64,000 nucleotides of DNA from Flavobacterium indicum GPTSA100-9 = DSM 17447 (GTDB taxonomy: Bacteria; Bacteroidota; Bacteroidia; Flavobacteriales; Flavobacteriaceae): contig NC_017025.1 of NCBI RefSeq assembly GCF_000455605.1, forward strand, positions 1,860,001 to 1,924,000, read 5' to 3'. Below, one piece after another: positions 26,561 through 34,835 of the stretch. Position 1 is the stretch's first letter, and each line of letters starts with the position of its first letter. The notes under the pieces were generated by a model that was not told the DNA's origin, did not search any database, and saw only the letters and a list, made by a program, of their open reading frames with translations. Made by a program: the position numbers and the translations under genes.

Positions 26561-27286
26561 ATGAAAGCACTTTTATTACGTGAAATAAAATCATTCTTTG
26601 GTTCTCCAATAGGGTATTTAGTGATTGCTATTTTCCTGTTGTTAAACGGACTATTTCTTTGGGTTTTTGAAGGCGAATTCAATATACTTAACTCGGGGTT
26701 TGCCGATATGAGTCCGTTTTTCAAATTGGCGCCTTGGATTTTAATTTTCTTAATTCCGGCGGTAACCATGAAAAGTTTTTCGGATGAGAAAAAACAAGGA
26801 ACTTTAGAAATCCTTTTTACCAAACCTTTGAGTTTATGGGAAATTGTAAACGGTAAATTCTTTGGGGCATTTTTATTAATCATCATTGCCATTATTCCTA
26901 CTTTAGTATATGTGTTTATTATTTCTGATTTTACCTTAGCACAAAGTGAATTTGATTACGGAAGTACCATTGGTTCGTATTTTGGATTATTGTTTTTAAT
27001 TGCAGGTTATACCGCTATTGGAATATTTACTTCAACCTTATCAGACAATCAAATTGTGGCGTTTATTGTAGCCGTATTTTTGTGTTTCTTTTTCTATTTT
27101 GGGTTTGATGGATTGGCCAATTTATTTGGAAACTTCAATTCATTTGTAGCTTCATTTGGAATGGATTTTCACTTTAAAAGTATGAGCCGCGGGGTAATTG
27201 ACACCCGTGATATTGTATATTTTATTAGTATTACCGTATTGTTTATGGCCGCTACAGTATATCAATTAAAATCTTTAAAAGCATAA
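26561..27286 (+). CDS. gldF: Gliding-motility ABC transporter permease GldF
   Basis: 241 residues with six membrane segments, ABC-2 type. N-terminus MKALLLREIKSFFGSPIGYLVIA, and TLEILFTKPLSLWEIVNGKF. In Flavobacterium johnsoniae GldA, GldF and GldG form an ABC transporter needed for gliding in several species. Overlaps gldG by one base (TAATG). Confidence 0.93.
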   Translation: MKALLLREIKSFFGSPIGYLVIAIFLLLNGLFLWVFEGEFNILNSGFADMSPFFKLAPWILIFLIPAVTMKSFSDEKKQGTLEILFTKPLSLWEIVNGKFFGAFLLIIIAIIPTLVYVFIISDFTLAQSEFDYGSTIGSYFGLLFLIAGYTAIGIFTSTLSDNQIVAFIVAVFLCFFFYFGFDGLANLFGNFNSFVASFGMDFHFKSMSRGVIDTRDIVYFISITVLFMAATVYQLKSLKA

Positions 27287-28968
27287 TGAAACAGTCAAAG
27301 AAAAATAATTTAAAACAATTAGGACTTTTAGCGGCTGGATTATTCCTTTTAAACTTCGCTAGCCATTATATTTACAAACGTTTTGATTTAACGCAAGACC
27401 AACGCTATACCTTATCTGAAACGACCAAAAACATTATTGATGGCGTGGACAGTCCTTTAATCATTGATGTGTTTTTAGAAGGTAATTTCCCTGGTGAATT
27501 CAAAAAACTACAAGCCGAAACACGACAGTTGTTAGAAGAATTTAGTGCCTACAACTCCAACATCACTTTTCAATTTGTCAATCCGATTGAAAAAGAAGAA
27601 GAACGCGTAGCTACCATGAAAAAGTTCTACGACAAAGGTATGTTACCAATTAACGTAACTTTAGAAGAAAAAGGAAAACAAACCCAAGAAGTGGTTTTCC
27701 CATGGGCCTTGGCGAATTATGGCGACAAAGGTGCTAAAGTACAACTGTTGAAAAACATGATGGGGGCTTCTACGGAACAAAAAGTGGTGAGTTCCGTGCA
27801 ACATTTAGAATATGCGTTTGCAGACGCCATTAATAAAGTATCCAAAGAAAAGCAAAAGAAAATTGCAGTTATTAAAGGTAATGGTGAGCTGGAAGATATG
27901 TTTATTGCTGATTTCTTAAAATCGGTACGTGAGAATTATTACATCGGACCCATCACATTAGATTCGGTTGCCAAACAACCGAATGAAACACTAAAAGCCT
28001 TAAAAGAATACGACTTAGCGATTATTGCTAAACCTACGGAGAAATTCTCTGATGAAGAAAAACAAGTGTTGGATCAATTCATCATGAAAGGGGGTAAAAC
28101 TTTATGGTTGGTAGAACCGGTACAAGCGGAATTGGACAGTTTATACAACGCTTCGGGAAGTACTTTAGCCGTGAATCGTGATTTGAATTTAACCGATATG
28201 TTCTTTAAATACGGATTGAGAATTAACCCACAAATCATCAAAGACGAACAAGGTGCTCCGATTGTTTTATACTCAGGAAATCAAGGAAGTGAATCCCAAA
28301 AAGAACAATATCCATGGCGTTTTTCTCCTTTTGTTTATTCTACGTCAACCCATCCCATTGCTAAAAACATTGAAGGCGTGAAATTTGAATTTGCTTCTCC
28401 TATTGAATTGCTTAATGGAGGGGTTAAAAAAACAGTTCTATTAGAAAGTTCTCAATTTTCTAAAACCATTGGATTGCCTTTCCCAATTAATTTAGGAATG
28501 GTTACCGAAGAAACGTCTCCAAAAGACTATACAAATGGCGGATTTATTCCTTTAGCCGTTTTATTAGAAGGTTCATTTACGTCTATGTATAAAAATCGGG
28601 TTTTACCTTTTAAAGAAGCCGATTACAAAGACCACAGTGCACCTACGAAAATGATTGTTATTTCGGATGGAGATGTTATTAAAAACCAATTAGATAGAGG
28701 AATGCCGTTGGAATTAGGTTTTGATAAATGGACGAATTTAATGTTTGGAAACAAAGAATTTATGCTAAACAGTGTAAATTACTTGTTAGATGATACCGGA
28801 CTTATTAACATTAGAAGTAAAGAAATTCGTTTGCCTATGCTAGACAAGCAAAAAGTATATGACAATTATACCTTTACTCAAATGCTAACTGTTGCATTAC
28901 CAATAGTTATCTTAGCCGCATTCGGATTTGTATTTACCTATTTAAGAAAGAAAAAATACAGCAAATAG
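27286..28968 (+). CDS. gldG: Gliding-motility ABC transporter auxiliary protein GldG
   Basis: 560 residues: an N-terminal membrane helix (LGLLAAGLFLLNFASHYIY), a large extracytoplasmic part with the GldG pattern FDLTQDQRYTLSETTKNII and VDVFLEG-type strands, and a C-terminal helix (LTVALPIVILAAFGFVFTYL). Translationally coupled to gldF. The ATPase gene gldA is not in this window. Confidence 0.93.
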   Translation: MKQSKKNNLKQLGLLAAGLFLLNFASHYIYKRFDLTQDQRYTLSETTKNIIDGVDSPLIIDVFLEGNFPGEFKKLQAETRQLLEEFSAYNSNITFQFVNPIEKEEERVATMKKFYDKGMLPINVTLEEKGKQTQEVVFPWALANYGDKGAKVQLLKNMMGASTEQKVVSSVQHLEYAFADAINKVSKEKQKKIAVIKGNGELEDMFIADFLKSVRENYYIGPITLDSVAKQPNETLKALKEYDLAIIAKPTEKFSDEEKQVLDQFIMKGGKTLWLVEPVQAELDSLYNASGSTLAVNRDLNLTDMFFKYGLRINPQIIKDEQGAPIVLYSGNQGSESQKEQYPWRFSPFVYSTSTHPIAKNIEGVKFEFASPIELLNGGVKKTVLLESSQFSKTIGLPFPINLGMVTEETSPKDYTNGGFIPLAVLLEGSFTSMYKNRVLPFKEADYKDHSAPTKMIVISDGDVIKNQLDRGMPLELGFDKWTNLMFGNKEFMLNSVNYLLDDTGLINIRSKEIRLPMLDKQKVYDNYTFTQMLTVALPIVILAAFGFVFTYLRKKKYSK

Positions 28969-29007
28969 ATGTTAATAACTATTTTTTCAGATATTGTTGT
29001 AAACGAA

Positions 29008-29015
29008 TATATTTG
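29008..29015 (+). promoter_or_regulatory. dnaN promoter, -7 element TATATTTG
   Basis: TATATTTG ends at 29015, exactly on the GTG that opens the longest ORF. Translation must therefore start downstream (29030-29039). A T6 run at 28982-28987 lies about 20 bp upstream as the -33 region. Confidence 0.6.
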
Positions 29016-29038
29016 TGAAGTCTAAAATTATGAAGATG

Positions 29039-30157
29039 ATGAATTTTATTGTATCTAGCTCTTATTTACTAAAACAATTACAAGTTTTAGGAAGTGTGAT
29101 TAACTCAAGTAATACCTTACCTATTCTTGATAATTTCTTATTTGAATTAGATAATAATCAGTTAAAAGTTTCGGCTTCTGACTTAGAAACGACAATGTCG
29201 GCCACGTTAGAAATTGAATCGAATAGCACGGGAAGTGTAGCTATACCAGCTAAATTATTATTAGACATTTTAAAAACTTTCCCTGAGCAACCTTTAACGT
29301 TCACTGTAGAAGATAACAATACTGTCGAAATCAGTTCTAACTCAGGTAAATATGCCATTGCGTATGCTGCTGGAGAAGAATTTCCTAAGGCTGTAGTTTT
29401 AGAAGACCCTTCATCAACTATTATTCCGGCTGAAGTGTTAGCTAACGCGGTTGGAAAAACCATATTTGCTACAGGAAACGACGATTTAAGACCGGTAATG
29501 AGTGGCGTTTTCTTCCAATTCTCAACAGAAGGATTAATTTTTGTTGCAACTGATGCACATAAATTAGTGAAATATGCTAGAACCGATGTAAAAGCGTCGC
29601 AATCGGCTGAGTTCATTATGCCTAAAAAACCATTGAATATCTTAAAAGGAATTTTAGCAGCTTCTGATGCAGAAGTAAAAGTAGAATACAACGATTCGAA
29701 TGCGACTTTCTCGTTTGATAATTATGTATTAACGTGTCGTTTAATCGATGGTAAATACCCAAATTATGAAGCGGTAATCCCTAAAGAAAACCCGAATAAA
29801 TTAATTATAGGTAGAACTCAGTTTTTAAACTCAGTACGTCGTGTGGCAATTTTTGCTAATAAAACAACACACCAAATCCGTTTAAAAATTGCTGGAACAG
29901 AATTAAACATTTCTGCCGAAGATATCGACTACTCAAACAAAGCAGATGAGCGTTTAACGTGTGATTACCAAGGCGATGACATGCAAATTGGATTCAACTC
30001 ACGTTTTTTACAAGAGATGTTAAACAACTTAAGCAGCGATGAAATTCAATTAGAAATGTCGTTACCTAACCGTGCGGGTATTTTAACCCCTATTGATGGA
30101 TTAGACGAAGGCGAAACAGTTACTATGCTTGTTATGCCTGTAATGCTTAACAATTAA
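29039..30157 (+). CDS. dnaN: DNA polymerase III sliding clamp (beta subunit)
   Basis: 372 residues from MNFIVSSSYLLKQLQVLG, the family's usual length and N-terminus. Three clamp domains are visible: SVINSSNTLPILDNFLFEL; FATGNDDLRPVMSGVFF with TDAHKLV; SRFLQEMLNNLSSDEIQLEM with a C-terminal MLVMPVML. Starts at 29030 or 29036 are possible; 29015 is excluded by the promoter. It sits between gldG and an accessory operon. Confidence 0.95.
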   Translation: MNFIVSSSYLLKQLQVLGSVINSSNTLPILDNFLFELDNNQLKVSASDLETTMSATLEIESNSTGSVAIPAKLLLDILKTFPEQPLTFTVEDNNTVEISSNSGKYAIAYAAGEEFPKAVVLEDPSSTIIPAEVLANAVGKTIFATGNDDLRPVMSGVFFQFSTEGLIFVATDAHKLVKYARTDVKASQSAEFIMPKKPLNILKGILAASDAEVKVEYNDSNATFSFDNYVLTCRLIDGKYPNYEAVIPKENPNKLIIGRTQFLNSVRRVAIFANKTTHQIRLKIAGTELNISAEDIDYSNKADERLTCDYQGDDMQIGFNSRFLQEMLNNLSSDEIQLEMSLPNRAGILTPIDGLDEGETVTMLVMPVMLNN

Positions 30158-30243
30158 TCTTTAATTTTCTGTATCATTGGAACTTTGTTTCTAGGATACT
30201 TTAAATCTTTAAATAGATAAAGAACTAAACCAACCCTTACTTA

Positions 30244-30280
30244 AAAAGCCACAAGAACGAATTGCGTAATTGTGGTTTTT
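30244..30280 (+). terminator. dnaN terminator
   Basis: Stem AAAAGCCACAA (30244-30254) with TTGTGGTTTTT (30270-30280), 15-nt loop, followed by more Ts. It separates dnaN from the accessory operon. Confidence 0.75.
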
Positions 30281-30337
30281 TTATTTAAATTATATTCAAT
30301 TATTTTTTATTTTTAGAAAATTATTACAAATGAATTT

Positions 30338-31726
30338 ATGCAAACAGAAGCTATTTTTGAAAACATTGCAGAAAGAATAATCAAAGAAATAGATAAAGCA
30401 GAAGATTCTATCTACATAGCTGTTGCGTGGTTTACTAACAAAAATATATTTAACAAACTGCTTATTAAATCTGAAAAATGCAAAATTCAAATTATCATTT
30501 CAAATGATGAAATCAATAATAATTCATACGTAGATTTTGATTTATTAACTAATAAGAAAGCATCGATTTACAAAGTAGGAAACGGAGACACTGAATTAAT
30601 GCACAATAAATTCTGTGTAATTGATTACAACACGGTTATTACAGGATCTTACAATTGGAGCTACAAGGCAGAAAATAATTTTGAAAACATCATTATTCAC
30701 TCTCAAGATTATGAACTTGCAAATCAATTTGTAAATGAATTTAAGCAAATTGTAAAAAAATATTACCCAAAAACTGAAAATATAAATTTTGATTTATCCA
30801 TTGATAAAATTATCAAACGATTAGAAATAATCAAAAATTTAATTGTTTTAGAGGAAGTTGAAGAAATAGATACTAACACAAAAAAATTAAAAGAGCTTTC
30901 AATTAATGAAGACTTAGAATCTATTTTTTATAGTTTAACCAATAAAGAATACTCAACAGCAATTGAATTAATTCAAAAATATATCTCAAACTTTCAACAA
31001 TTAATAATTTGGGATGATCCCGAAATTTCAAGTTTAAAGTTAGAAATAAAACTTTTGGAGCATGAAATAAATGCTTTTGAAAATGAAAAATTTGATATAG
31101 AAAAAACAATTAATGTATTCAATCATCGTCATACCTTAGAATTAGGAGACCTTATTTTAGAAATATTAAATTTAAAAAAGACACTTTTTAAAGACCAAAA
31201 AGAAAAATTTAAAGAAGCAGAAGAAGATTTCAACAATTATAATAATTATTATAAAAACGAAATACAAAAAGAAGTTTTTGAAATAACTATTGAGGAAAAA
31301 AAAGAGTTAAAAAGGATTTACAAAAATGCTTCTATTTTATGTCATCCTGACAAGTTCATTAATGAACCTATTGAAATACAGCAACAAGCAGAGGAATTAT
31401 TTAAAGAACTTAATGAAGCCAACAGTAAAAACGATATTAAACGGGTAACTGAAATTTTAGAAAATTTAAAAAAAGGAATTTTACAGCCAAATGTAAGTGG
31501 TAAAATCAGTGATAAAGAACGGTTAAGAAAAACTTTGATTCAACTAAAAAACAAACTGACTCAATTAGAGAAAAATTTAAAAGATCTAAAAGAAAGTAAA
31601 ACATACCAAAGCATAATAAACATTAACGACTGGGATATTTATTTTGAACAAAATAAAGAATTATTACAAAAAGAACTAAAAGATTTGAAAGATGGAGAAC
31701 AACAGATTAATACCTTTAAACAATAG
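30338..31726 (+). CDS. PLD-superfamily nuclease domain fused to a J-domain-like segment
   Basis: 462 residues. The N-terminal about 140 residues are a single phospholipase D module with HxKx4D at H89/K91/D96 (MHNKFCVID) followed by GSYNWS, as in Nuc-type nucleases that dimerise to build one active site. The middle is helical. Residues about 320-380 (KKELKRIYKNASILCHPDKF) contain an HPDK J-domain-like hairpin. The C-terminus is a predicted coiled coil. First gene of a four-gene overlapping operon; a DNA/RNA-targeting role is inferred. Confidence 0.8.
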   Translation: MQTEAIFENIAERIIKEIDKAEDSIYIAVAWFTNKNIFNKLLIKSEKCKIQIIISNDEINNNSYVDFDLLTNKKASIYKVGNGDTELMHNKFCVIDYNTVITGSYNWSYKAENNFENIIIHSQDYELANQFVNEFKQIVKKYYPKTENINFDLSIDKIIKRLEIIKNLIVLEEVEEIDTNTKKLKELSINEDLESIFYSLTNKEYSTAIELIQKYISNFQQLIIWDDPEISSLKLEIKLLEHEINAFENEKFDIEKTINVFNHRHTLELGDLILEILNLKKTLFKDQKEKFKEAEEDFNNYNNYYKNEIQKEVFEITIEEKKELKRIYKNASILCHPDKFINEPIEIQQQAEELFKELNEANSKNDIKRVTEILENLKKGILQPNVSGKISDKERLRKTLIQLKNKLTQLEKNLKDLKESKTYQSIININDWDIYFEQNKELLQKELKDLKDGEQQINTFKQ

Positions 31727-33086
31727 TTTAGCTCTAAACCAAACAGGAATAGTTCTTGATATTACCAAAAAACTTACTCTTAATCAAAATAGAAAATTGG
31801 TAAAGGAAATATTTAATAAAAACCCAAGTCTTTTTATCAATCTCATAAGTTATTATTATCCACTAAATATAAAATTTCTGGAAAAATATGTTAAAAGTTG
31901 GAATTGGCATACTTTAAACTTTAATGAGAATTTTCCTTGGTCAATTGAATTAATACAAAAATTTGATAATCACTGGGATTGGAATTACTTAAGTGAAAAT
32001 GAAAAAATTTCTTGGTCGATTGAATTAATAGAAGAATTTGAAAATAAATGGAATTGGGATAAATTGAGTAAAAATAATAGTATTCCATGGGCAATTGAAT
32101 TAATACAAAAATTTGAAAACAAATGGAATTGGGAAGAATTAAGTAGAAATAAAAACTTACCATGGTCGCTTGAATTAATTTCAAACTTTACAGATAAATG
32201 GGATTGGCAAAATTTAAGTTGGAATGAAAGTTTACCTTGGACAATTAATTTAATAGAAAAATATAAAGACAAATGGGATTGGGGCTTTTTGAGTTGTTGT
32301 GAAAGCATACCTTGGACAATTAATTTAATTGAAAAATATGAAGACAAATGGGATTGGAACTTCAATTTAAGTAGAAATAGAAATCTTCCGTGGTCCATAG
32401 GGCTAATCAGAAAATATATAACCATATGGGATTCATATTGGTTAAGTTTAAATGAAAATCTTCCATGGTCATCACATCTTATAGAAATATTTATTGATAA
32501 ATGGGATTGGTATTGGTTAAGTAGAAATGAGTCTTTACCTTGGTCAATAGAGTTAATTGAAACTTATATTGACAAATGGGATTGGAAGAGTTTAAGCGGA
32601 AATGAGTCGTTACCATGGACAGTTGAATTAATTGAAAAATATTATGACAAATGGGATTGGGGTTATTTAAGTTCCAATGAATCTTTACCTTGGTCAGAAA
32701 GTTTAATAGAAAAATATCGAGAAAACTGGCACTTCCACCCTAATACTCCATTTAGTTCCACAATATCAAGAAACACTAAACTTCCATTAACTAAAGTGTT
32801 AATTGAGAGATATTTAGATAAATGGTTTTGGGGTTACTGGCCTGGAGGTTTTGAAGGTTTATCAAGTAATTCAGGGATAATTTTATCAAGTAATGAAATT
32901 GAAATATTTGATAAATATTGGGATTGGCCGGCTTTAAGTAATAACAAAAGTGTAACATGGACTATTGATATAATTCATCAATTTGCAGAAAAAATAGAAT
33001 CATCACCATATATATGGGATACGATAAAAGAATATGTTGATGATGTTTTAATTGAAGAAGTTTTAAAAGAAATTAAAAATGAGTGA
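31692..33086 (+). CDS. W-x-W repeat protein (about 14 repeats), unknown function
   Basis: 464 residues made almost entirely of a roughly 24-residue repeat of the type DKWDWxxLSxNESLPWSIEL followed by IEKY. I count about 14 copies, the last three degenerate, after a 60-residue N-terminal cap. It is expected to form an extended helical solenoid, perhaps a recognition scaffold. The start overlaps the PLD gene by 35 bp and the stop overlaps the next gene by 8 bp. I have no named family for the repeat. Confidence 0.75.
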   Translation: MENNRLIPLNNSLALNQTGIVLDITKKLTLNQNRKLVKEIFNKNPSLFINLISYYYPLNIKFLEKYVKSWNWHTLNFNENFPWSIELIQKFDNHWDWNYLSENEKISWSIELIEEFENKWNWDKLSKNNSIPWAIELIQKFENKWNWEELSRNKNLPWSLELISNFTDKWDWQNLSWNESLPWTINLIEKYKDKWDWGFLSCCESIPWTINLIEKYEDKWDWNFNLSRNRNLPWSIGLIRKYITIWDSYWLSLNENLPWSSHLIEIFIDKWDWYWLSRNESLPWSIELIETYIDKWDWKSLSGNESLPWTVELIEKYYDKWDWGYLSSNESLPWSESLIEKYRENWHFHPNTPFSSTISRNTKLPLTKVLIERYLDKWFWGYWPGGFEGLSSNSGIILSSNEIEIFDKYWDWPALSNNKSVTWTIDIIHQFAEKIESSPYIWDTIKEYVDDVLIEEVLKEIKNE

Positions 33087-33762
33087 CATAAAAATTGCAG
33101 GGAACTTAACTATTAAACATTGGGAAAAAACTAAGAAAAAACTCAAACCCAATTACAATCATTATTGGGATCAGGCATACGATTTTTTTGAATTACGAAT
33201 TTGCACAAGATATTTAAAGCCTATAGATACTATTTTAAATATAAAATCTAACAATGGAGAAGGTTTTGCTGTAGTTAATTTACAATGTTCACTTATTGAA
33301 ATGATTGAAAGTTTTGTAAATGGCTGGATAAATGAAGAGAATAAGTGGAAGAGAAATAATGTTGTAATAACAAATTCAGATATTGGGCTGTTAAAAAAAA
33401 CAAAAGACCCTATAAAAAATGTCGGCGTCTTTATTTCATTTTTCAAAAATAGAAGTGTTTTTCAAAAATATAATATTGAAGGTGATAAGTTTTTTTGGAA
33501 TGTTCGTTGCGCTTTATTACACGAAACACAAACAAAAAATAAGTGGAAAATCAGAAAAGACATAGATAAAACAGGATTATCATATTTAGAAAAGAAAGAG
33601 GAAAAAATTATTTACAGAGAAAATTTCCAAAGAGATTTAAAATTATTAATTGAAAATTACAAAAAAACAATAGTAAATGGAGGTAATTTCGATGGGATTC
33701 CAGCATGCGTATTAAGAGAGAACTTCATTTCAAAATTCAACCACATTTGTAAACAATCATAA
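33079..33762 (+). CDS. HEPN-like protein (candidate RNase)
   Basis: 227 residues, mostly helical. FFWNVRCALLHETQTKNKW contains R143-x4-H148, the Rx4-6H motif of HEPN ribonucleases, in the expected helix context. The rest (for example VVNLQCSLIEMIESFVNGWI) fits a HEPN helical bundle. HEPN proteins are common RNase toxins and defence effectors; catalytic activity here is inference. It lies in the same operon with an 8-bp overlap. Confidence 0.6.
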   Translation: MSDIKIAGNLTIKHWEKTKKKLKPNYNHYWDQAYDFFELRICTRYLKPIDTILNIKSNNGEGFAVVNLQCSLIEMIESFVNGWINEENKWKRNNVVITNSDIGLLKKTKDPIKNVGVFISFFKNRSVFQKYNIEGDKFFWNVRCALLHETQTKNKWKIRKDIDKTGLSYLEKKEEKIIYRENFQRDLKLLIENYKKTIVNGGNFDGIPACVLRENFISKFNHICKQS

Positions 33763-33764
33763 CA

Positions 33765-34643
33765 ATGTCAAAACTAACCGCAATTTTAGCATGGGGTTCT
33801 TTAATTTGGGACCCTAAAGATTTAGAATATAATAAACAATTAGGTTGGGTTTATGACGGTCCAGTTTTACCCATTGAATTTGCAAGGATTTCAAAAAATG
33901 GTAGATTGACATTAGTTATTACTGAAAATGGTACTTTCAATAAAACTTTCTACACATTTGCTAATATGAAATTAACCTTTGAAGAGGCTATTGAAAATTT
34001 AAGAAAAAGAGAAGGATGTAACAAAAAAGATATTGGTTTTTACAAAGCGGAAACCGATGAATTTCACTGTGAAGATTTCAAGTTTAAAGAAGAAATCAGA
34101 AACTGGTCAAGCGAAAAGAAAATTAAAAATATCATATGGACAGATTTACCTGAGAAATGGAGTTTTAATAACGAAAAGGATGAAACTGTAAATGTAAATC
34201 CAAACGAAAGAATCGAATATTTGAAAAATTTAGCAGGTAAAAAAAAAGAACTTGCAGAAAAATATATTAGAAATGCACCTAAACAAGTTAAAACCAAATA
34301 CAGAAATCTGATTGAACAAGAACTAGATTGGACACCAACAATAGAAAACAATAAACCTTATGTTAATGAATTGGTTTTAGTTGACCATAGATTAACATTT
34401 TCTAAAATGGGTTCAATTGGAGAATTTAGTTGTTTAAAATGTTATCATACAGAAATGGTTGCTTCTTATACAAGATTAAGTGAAGGCTACCAATGTCAAT
34501 CATGTGGAAAGTTTCATAACATAGAAAGAAGTGTAGAACTTCCAACTTGTAATTGTGGAGGAGAATTAGAACGAAATAAACCTTTATTTTGCCCAAAATG
34601 CAAATCATTTTCAGTAAAATTTAGTTTAAAATATTTTGGTTAA
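33765..34643 (+). CDS. Gamma-glutamylcyclotransferase-like protein with C-terminal zinc ribbon
   Basis: 292 residues. The N-terminal ILAWGSLIWDPKDL, GPVLPIEFARIS and GRLTLVI match the GGCT/ChaC-like fold. The C-terminal about 75 residues hold Cys pairs CLKC, CQSC, CNCGG and CPKC, i.e. one or two zinc ribbons. The fusion suggests binding of nucleic acid or of partner proteins rather than simple glutathione metabolism. Starts 2 bp after the HEPN-like gene; last in the operon. Confidence 0.65.
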   Translation: MSKLTAILAWGSLIWDPKDLEYNKQLGWVYDGPVLPIEFARISKNGRLTLVITENGTFNKTFYTFANMKLTFEEAIENLRKREGCNKKDIGFYKAETDEFHCEDFKFKEEIRNWSSEKKIKNIIWTDLPEKWSFNNEKDETVNVNPNERIEYLKNLAGKKKELAEKYIRNAPKQVKTKYRNLIEQELDWTPTIENNKPYVNELVLVDHRLTFSKMGSIGEFSCLKCYHTEMVASYTRLSEGYQCQSCGKFHNIERSVELPTCNCGGELERNKPLFCPKCKSFSVKFSLKYFG

Positions 34644-34687
34644 TTCATAAGTTAAAAATTCATACTAATAAACTACTTTCCAACTAT

Positions 34688-34760
34688 AGCCCCGATTGAA
34701 GCGGTTACCGTGTAAAAGCGAAAAGCGGGACTGGACTTCTTTGAAGCACCACTCTCCTGC
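34688..34760 (+). ncRNA. GC-rich structured RNA candidate (Flavo-1-like)
   Basis: An island of clearly higher GC in AT-rich surroundings. AGCCCCGATTGAAGCGG is followed by GCGAAAAGCGGGACT: CCCG (34691-34694) can pair with CGGG (34726-34729), with an inner CGG-TTA-CCG hairpin (34702-34710) and a CTTC-TTT-GAAG hairpin near 34736-34746. The AGCCCCGATTG...GCGGGA skeleton resembles elements I associate with the Flavo-1 RNA motif of Flavobacteria. Strand and ends are uncertain. Confidence 0.5.
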
Positions 34761-34810
34761 TCCTAAAAAAAATTGATTCCCGAATTATTCTATACTACTA
34801 ACTAAAGAAG

Positions 34811-34818
34811 TATCTTTG
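34811..34818 (+). promoter_or_regulatory. mnmE promoter, -7 element TATCTTTG
   Basis: TATCTTTG lies 18 bp before the ATG at 34836 and makes the longer TTG start at 34827 unlikely. Confidence 0.6.
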
Positions 34819-34835
34819 CAAAAAAATTGGTCATT

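Noticed and set aside
31690..31730. Possible frameshift joining the PLD-J gene and the W-x-W repeat gene
   Set aside because: The PLD-J frame ends in a proper stop and the repeat protein has its own ATG and N-terminal cap; a 35-bp overlap fits an operon better than a broken fusion.
31900..32950. Regular repeats here first looked like a CRISPR-type array
   Set aside because: Period is about 72 bp in frame, with variable bases at third codon positions; it is the W-x-W protein repeat. No CRISPR repeats or cas genes were seen anywhere in the window.
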